A stretch of DNA of 64,000 bases from Phenylobacterium sp. (GTDB lineage Bacteria; Pseudomonadota; Alphaproteobacteria; Caulobacterales; Caulobacteraceae): positions 1-64,000 of the forward strand of contig NZ_PNLB01000013.1 of the NCBI RefSeq assembly GCF_013822795.1, given 5' to 3'. The notes beneath the pieces are model-generated. The model searched no databases. It was not told where the DNA came from and was given only the letters and a program-made list of their open reading frames with translations. Position 1 is the first letter of the stretch. The number at the start of each line of letters is the position of its first letter. Shown piece after piece: positions 60,608 through 64,000 of the stretch. The translations under genes were made by a program, and so were the position numbers.

Positions 60608-60627
60608 CGCGAACGACTGAAATGCTG

Positions 60628-60658
60628 AACGCCCGCCCCTAGTCGGGGCGGGCGTTTT
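60628..60658. terminator. Bidirectional terminator between DUF1328 and the metallophosphoesterase gene
   Basis: Twelve-bp stem AACGCCCGCCCC / GGGGCGGGCGTT (60628-60639 with 60645-60656), then TT. The loop includes the stop of the convergent gene. Confidence 0.8.
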
Positions 60659-61439
60659 GCTGTCTGCGGTTCACCGCCCAGCTGCGCAGCGGCTCGAACC
60701 GCGAGCCGGTCCACCCCTGGGCGATGATGCGGATTTCGCCGGCGTCGGCCTCAATGATGTTGAAGCTGGGCGCGACGCCGCGCTCGCGCCTCGAGAGGGT
60801 GCCGGCCCCGACCGCGTGAGCGCAGCCGCCGGCGAACGGATAGGGCCAGACGAACGGCGCGTGGATGTGCCCCGAGAGCACCAGGTCGACGCCGCCCTCG
60901 GCCAGGGCCCGGGCCGCCGCCTCGCCGCCCCAGACCTTGCCGGTCATTGGCCCGCCGATCATCTCGACCAGCGGATGGTGCACGACCGCCACCTTCAGCG
61001 CCTCGCGCGGGGCGGCGGCCAGCCAGGCCAGCGCCTCGCGGCTCTGGGCGCGCGAGATCTGCCCCTTGGACCAGTTGGCGCGCGGCTGCACCCCGCGGGC
61101 GGTGTTGAGGCCATAGACCGCCAGACCCGCCCCGGCGAAGGTCTGCGCCTCCGCCGCGCCAATGATCCGTGAGAACCGCCCAAACGGGCTGAAGAACCGC
61201 TCCCACCAGGCCAGATAGGGCGCGTCGTGATTGCCGGGGCAAACCAGTTGCGGTCCGGGCAGAGAGGCCAGCCAGGCGGCGGCGGCCTCGAACTCGCCCA
61301 CCGCCCCGAACTGCGTGAGGTCGCCCGACACGATGGTCAGGTCGAAGCCGCCCTGTCTCAGGATCTCGGCCGCGGCGCTCACCGCCGCGACGTTCTCGCC
61401 GCCGAAGTGGATGTCCGAGAGGTGGGCGATGCGGATCAT
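60639..61439 (-). CDS. Metallophosphoesterase, calcineurin-like
   Basis: Metal-dependent phosphatase of 266 residues. Five conserved segments are visible: HLSDIHFGG (D-x-H), IVSGDLTQFG (GDxxQ), CPGNHDAPY (GNHD), VVHHPLV and VLSGHIHAPF (GHxH). Members hydrolyse cyclic nucleotides or lipid-linked phosphates (for example UDP-diacylglucosamine hydrolase-like). Its ATG overlaps the stop of the upstream diacylglycerol-kinase-like gene (ATGA), so phosphate-lipid chemistry is a reasonable joint role. It should be in the EcfG regulon with its partner. Confidence 0.9.
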   Translation of the reverse strand: MIRIAHLSDIHFGGENVAAVSAAAEILRQGGFDLTIVSGDLTQFGAVGEFEAAAAWLASLPGPQLVCPGNHDAPYLAWWERFFSPFGRFSRIIGAAEAQTFAGAGLAVYGLNTARGVQPRANWSKGQISRAQSREALAWLAAAPREALKVAVVHHPLVEMIGGPMTGKVWGGEAAARALAEGGVDLVLSGHIHAPFVWPYPFAGGCAHAVGAGTLSRRERGVAPSFNIIEADAGEIRIIAQGWTGSRFEPLRSWAVNRRQQNARPD

Positions 61440-62314
61440 CCGGCCGCCCGCGGCGGCGCCAGCAATCGGGCGACCTGGGGCCGCCAGTCGACGGTGGCGC
61501 TCGAGGCCAGCCAGACCGGTTCGCCGTCGAGCACGGCCGGCACCCGACTGGCCGCCCAGACGCGAGCCTGATGGCAAGGGCCGGCGCTGACCGCCGGGTC
61601 GTTGCGCCAGTCGTCGACCAGCGCCTTGATGCCGATGCGCGCAGCCTCGGTCATGGTCTGCGGGTCGATGACCGCGGCCTCCAGGCTCTGGGCGTCGTCG
61701 GAGAGCGCGCTGGAGGCCAGCGGGCAGAGAAAGGCCACCGCCTCGGCCTTGCCGCGCGGCCCGCCGTCGAGCGAGTAGCGCAAACGCCCGGAGAAGGCTC
61801 GTCGCCAGGCGCGGCGCACCCGTGCGAAGGCCAGGCGGAACTGGCCTTCGCGCACCGCCTCGCGGGCGGGCGCCCAGAGGGCGGGCGCGCCAAGGATCGC
61901 AGCGACCAGGAAGCTGCGGCCTTCGACCAGGCCGCCGCCGATGTCGCGCTCGACGCCGGTCTCCAGCGCCGTGGTCAGCGCCTCGCGCCAGGGGACCGCG
62001 CCGTAGACCGCATTCGGCAGCATGTTCATGGTGCCGCCCGGCAACGGGGCGATCAGCGGCCCCTGCGGCCCGGCCATGTCGGCGGCCGAACGGGCGGTGC
62101 CGTCGCCGGCCAGGATCACCAGCAGATCGGGCGCAGCATCGACCGCCGAGCGCAGCCGCCGTTCGATCTCCGCGCTGTCGGCAACTTGAACGTTGGCGTG
62201 AGCGCCGTGCTCGGCCAGCAGGGCGCGCATCTGCTCGGCGTCCTGGGCCGTGGCGCCGCCGGAGGCGACGTTCACCACCGCCTCGATACGGGAGATCTTC
62301 GGTGCTTGAGCCAT
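61436..62314 (-). CDS. Diacylglycerol-kinase-family (DAGK_cat) lipid kinase-like protein
   Basis: Protein of 292 residues with the NAD-kinase/DAG-kinase-like fold. LAGDGTARSAADM is the GGDGT nucleotide motif and PLPGGTMNMLPNAVYG is the conserved GTxN loop. Members phosphorylate diacylglycerol, sphingosine or similar lipids. Start is ATG 62314 (MAQAPKISRI). The first gene of a coupled pair, with a metallophosphoesterase second. A minus-strand EcfG-type promoter starts 58-62 bases upstream. Confidence 0.88.
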   Translation of the reverse strand: MAQAPKISRIEAVVNVASGGATAQDAEQMRALLAEHGAHANVQVADSAEIERRLRSAVDAAPDLLVILAGDGTARSAADMAGPQGPLIAPLPGGTMNMLPNAVYGAVPWREALTTALETGVERDIGGGLVEGRSFLVAAILGAPALWAPAREAVREGQFRLAFARVRRAWRRAFSGRLRYSLDGGPRGKAEAVAFLCPLASSALSDDAQSLEAAVIDPQTMTEAARIGIKALVDDWRNDPAVSAGPCHQARVWAASRVPAVLDGEPVWLASSATVDWRPQVARLLAPPRAAG

Positions 62315-62351
62315 TTGTCCTCTGCGAGCGCCCCCGTGGGAGCAGCCCCCT

Positions 62352-62376
62352 AACGGCGGCGGTTGGACGCGGTTCC
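62352..62376 (-). promoter_or_regulatory. EcfG-type promoter (minus strand) for the DAGK-like/phosphoesterase operon
   Basis: On the minus strand GGAAC (62376-62372), 16 bases, then CGTT (62355-62352), about 37 bases before the start at 62314. It is back to back with the promoter at 62381; the two GGAAC boxes are only four bases apart. Confidence 0.65.
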
Positions 62377-62380
62377 GTCC

Positions 62381-62405
62381 GGAACTCTGCCGTAAGGCGC
62401 GCGTT
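62381..62405 (+). promoter_or_regulatory. EcfG-type promoter for the glycine-zipper lipoprotein
   Basis: GGAAC (62381-62385), 16 bases, then CGTT (62402-62405), 30 bases before the start at 62436. Confidence 0.7.
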
Positions 62406-62435
62406 GGGGTCGGCGGGATAAGTAAGGAGAGCCAT

Positions 62436-62792
62436 ATGCTCAAGGCCAAATCTCTCATGCCGCTCGCGGCCCTGGCCGGCGCCGGCCTGCTGGCGAGCGC
62501 TTGCACCACCACCGGCAACGTCGAGCGGAACGCCGCCGGCGGCGCCGCCCTCGGCGCCCTGGCCGGCGCGGTGATCGGCAATAATGTGGGCGGCGGCGAC
62601 GCCGGAACCGGCGCGGCCATCGGCGCGGCGCTGGGCGGCGGCGCGGGCGCGGTCCGCGGTTGTCGCCAGGACGGCGGCTGCGGAGCCCAAAACCAGAACC
62701 GCCGCCAGTACTACGATGAGCGCGCGGGCCGGTATTACTACTACGACAACGGTTCGGGCCGTTATTACTGGGAAGACGGCAGCCCGCGCTGA
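62436..62792 (+). CDS. Glycine-zipper envelope lipoprotein
   Basis: Protein of 118 residues with a signal peptide ending SAC (lipobox-like, C about 23). A glycine-zipper region (GGAALGALAGAVIGNN and GTGAAIGAALGGGAGAV, about 35-72) is of the SlyB/YMGG type that packs helices in membranes. The C-terminus has repeated tyrosines (RYYYYDNGSGRYYWEDGS). It is likely an outer-membrane or periplasmic stress lipoprotein. An EcfG-type promoter lies 30 bases upstream, with AAGGAGAG as Shine-Dalgarno. Confidence 0.85.
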   Translation: MLKAKSLMPLAALAGAGLLASACTTTGNVERNAAGGAALGALAGAVIGNNVGGGDAGTGAAIGAALGGGAGAVRGCRQDGGCGAQNQNRRQYYDERAGRYYYYDNGSGRYYWEDGSPR

Positions 62793-62820
62793 TCGCATCG
62801 GCGCAACCTAGACTAGCCTG

Positions 62821-62853
62821 CGATGGGCGGTCAGCTATGCTGTCCGCCCATCG
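62821..62853 (+). promoter_or_regulatory. Hairpin in the leader of the OmpA-like lipoprotein gene
   Basis: Ten-bp inverted repeat CGATGGGCGG / CCGCCCATCG (62821-62830 with 62844-62853) with a 13-base loop, 22 bases before the start codon. It may be a terminator for the upstream gene or a leader structure. Confidence 0.5.
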
Positions 62854-62875
62854 TCATATTGAGGACTGCAGCATC

Positions 62876-63340
62876 ATGGGTCTGGGAATGAAGACGTGGA
62901 CGATCGCGGCGCTGAGCGCCGGCGCCGGGCTGGTTCTGGCCGGATGCGCCACCACGCCCCCCGGCGGAGCGCGGGCGAAGATCGAAACTCCCGCCGCCTG
63001 CGAGAACCTGACCGTCCACATCTATTTTGAACCCGAAAGCGCCGAGGTCACCGAAGAGGGCCGCGCGGTCCTGGCCCAGGCCGCCAGTTCGGCCAAGGCC
63101 TGCAAGGTCGAGCGGGTGAAGGTGCTGGGCCTGGCCGACGCGGTCGGCGCGCCGGCCGCCAATCTGGAGCTGTCCAAGCAGCGCGTCGCCTCGGTGACCC
63201 AGGCGCTGATCGCCAACGGCCTGCCGGCGGCCGAGTTCGATCTGGCCGCCGCCGGCCAGCAAGGGGCCGTCACGGCGTCCGGCGACGCCCGGCCGCTGCG
63301 TCGGCGCGCCGACGTCACCCTGGAGCTGACCACGCCCTAG
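62876..63340 (+). CDS. OmpA-like C-terminal domain lipoprotein
   Basis: Lipoprotein of 154 residues; signal peptide and lipobox LAGC (ATG 62876 or 62888 are both possible starts, GAGGA is upstream of the first). The rest is an OmpA/MotB-like peptidoglycan-binding domain: HIYFEPESAEVTEEGRAVLA (F-x-x-x-S-x-x-l/v-t pattern), then VLGLADAVGAPAANLELSKQ-RV and the terminal RRRADVTLEL. It probably anchors the outer membrane to the cell wall. A hairpin follows the stop. Confidence 0.85.
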   Translation: MGLGMKTWTIAALSAGAGLVLAGCATTPPGGARAKIETPAACENLTVHIYFEPESAEVTEEGRAVLAQAASSAKACKVERVKVLGLADAVGAPAANLELSKQRVASVTQALIANGLPAAEFDLAAAGQQGAVTASGDARPLRRRADVTLELTTP

Positions 63341-63358
63341 GACGAGGCGCATAAGAAA

Positions 63359-63379
63359 AGGCGGGCTCTAGGCCCGCCT
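63359..63379. terminator. Terminator-like hairpin after the OmpA-like gene
   Basis: Eight-bp stem AGGCGGGC / GCCCGCCT (63359-63366 with 63372-63379), followed by CTTG. Confidence 0.55.
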
Positions 63380-63542
63380 CTTGAGTGCGCATCATCGAGA
63401 AAAGGGGTGCGGAGGCGGCAGACCGGCATGTTCGCCGGTCTCAAGTCGGGGGGGGCGTCGCCGCCTCCGCAATCCATAAACCCATGCGCGATGCGTTCGT
63501 TCCCGTACCACGCGATTTTTTTCCCGGCCGTCTCGCCCTCGC

Positions 63543-63866
63543 CTACTTCGGCGCGACGTTGACCGCTGGCATGGCGTTGAATTCCGCCTGACTGAGCGGC
63601 GCCGACAGTTCGCCGCCCTCCTTGCGCAGCGCGCCGTAGGACAGGCTGCGCGGACCGGCGCCAGGCGGGCCCTTGGGGCGCACCAGCACCTGGGCGGGGG
63701 CGCCATTATCGCGATAGGTCACCCGCTCGACGACCCCAAGCACGACGCCGTTCTGTCCGCGCACGGTCATGCCTTCGAGCCCGGACGGGGCCTGAGCCTG
63801 GGCCTGGGCGGCCCCAGCCAGGGTAAGCGCCGCGAACATGGCGGCGGTAAGCTTGGTCCTGTTCAT
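63543..63866 (-). CDS. Exported PRC-barrel-like protein
   Basis: Protein of 107 residues starting at ATG 63866, with a signal peptide (MNRTKLTAAMFAALTLAGAAQAQAQAP) and a PRC-barrel-like strand pattern (GLEGMTVRGQNGVVLGVVER, APAQVLVRPKGPP). PRC-barrel proteins of this size are small periplasmic or surface-associated beta-barrels of unclear role. The prediction of a PRC fold is by pattern and moderate. It diverges from a gene starting at the right edge. Confidence 0.7.
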   Translation of the reverse strand: MNRTKLTAAMFAALTLAGAAQAQAQAPSGLEGMTVRGQNGVVLGVVERVTYRDNGAPAQVLVRPKGPPGAGPRSLSYGALRKEGGELSAPLSQAEFNAMPAVNVAPK

Positions 63867-63928
63867 GCCCTTAAGATAAGACGCGGCGCGCACTTGTCGA
63901 ACCCCACGGCCAAGCAAAAATCGCGTGC

Positions 63929-63954
63929 GGAACGTCCGCCCCCTGCGGAACGTT
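63929..63954 (+). promoter_or_regulatory. EcfG-type promoter before a gene at the right edge
   Basis: GGAAC (63929-63933), 17 bases, then CGTT (63951-63954). Further on AGGGGAGAGGCC (63987-63998) looks like a Shine-Dalgarno region, and the window ends in AT, so a start codon at 63999 would have a leader of about 40 bases. TGCGGAACGT occurs twice here (63926 and 63944). Confidence 0.6.
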
Positions 63955-64000
63955 AGCCAGACGCGGGCAAGTTCGCTCGCCTGGTCAGGGGAGAGGCCAT

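Overview
The window is about 64 kb of high-GC chromosomal DNA from an alphaproteobacterium, most likely a member of the Caulobacteraceae (Caulobacter/Phenylobacterium group). The main reasons are an RcdA-type DUF1465 gene (a cell-cycle proteolysis adaptor of this lineage), a DUF1192 neighbour, an HWE-family histidine kinase, EcfG-like (GGAAC-N16/17-CGTT) promoters, and a dense family of palindromic intergenic repeats. I saw no rRNA, tRNA, CRISPR array, prophage or complete insertion sequence. Almost all of the sequence is protein-coding housekeeping, transport and catabolic genes.

Layout. 0-8 kb: the 5' part of an MHS-type MFS transporter, an iron-storage pair (bfd-bfr) behind a Fur-like palindrome, thiE, a GFA-family protein, an inositol-monophosphatase-family enzyme, a glycerophosphodiesterase, an ABC exporter, rpmE and rcdA. 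8-15.4 kb: a quinone-oxidoreductase-like gene and four consecutive paralogous GPH/MelB-type sugar:cation symporters. 15.4-27.6 kb: a TadG-like von Willebrand protein, an M2 dipeptidyl carboxypeptidase, a succinate-semialdehyde-dehydrogenase-like gene facing a TetR gene, DinB and methyltransferase genes, a HAD phosphatase fused to a P-loop ATPase, an amidase, a frameshifted DUF899 gene and a HAD phosphatase. 27.6-35.8 kb: a small-molecule catabolic cluster (cupin, SDR, TetR, lactonase-like MBL protein, SnoaL-like protein, enoyl-CoA hydratase, PhzF, nitronate monooxygenase), a DUF559 gene embedded in palindromic repeats, and a TetR-CPBP protease operon. 35.8-51.8 kb: CPT-like kinase, GNATs, an M61-like protease, a MazG-like gene, an MBL-rhodanese protein, a sulfatase, the alpha-2-macroglobulin/PBP1C pair, and a FAH-hydrolase/maleylacetoacetate-isomerase/carbonic-anhydrase operon. 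51.9-64 kb: DUF4142 lipoprotein, CoA transferase, cold-shock protein, VIT1-like transporter, hydrolase, ATP-grasp protein and HWE kinase, then a stress region (DUF883, Fe-superoxide dismutase, DUF1328, metallophosphoesterase, diacylglycerol-kinase-like protein, envelope lipoproteins).

Two patterns link genes across the window. First, the last 5 kb holds five close matches to the EcfG general-stress promoter. They sit 30-57 bases before DUF883, DUF1328, the diacylglycerol-kinase-like/phosphoesterase operon, a glycine-zipper lipoprotein and a gene starting at the window edge, and two of them are back to back. This looks like a local general-stress regulon next to an HWE kinase. Second, a family of roughly 110-130-bp palindromic repeats built on CTCCCCC-N-GGGGGAG blocks occurs at least six times. 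One copy supplies the ribosome-binding region of a DUF559 nuclease-like gene, which lies between 64-bp direct repeats. Another lies in frame inside the possible N-terminus of PBP1C.
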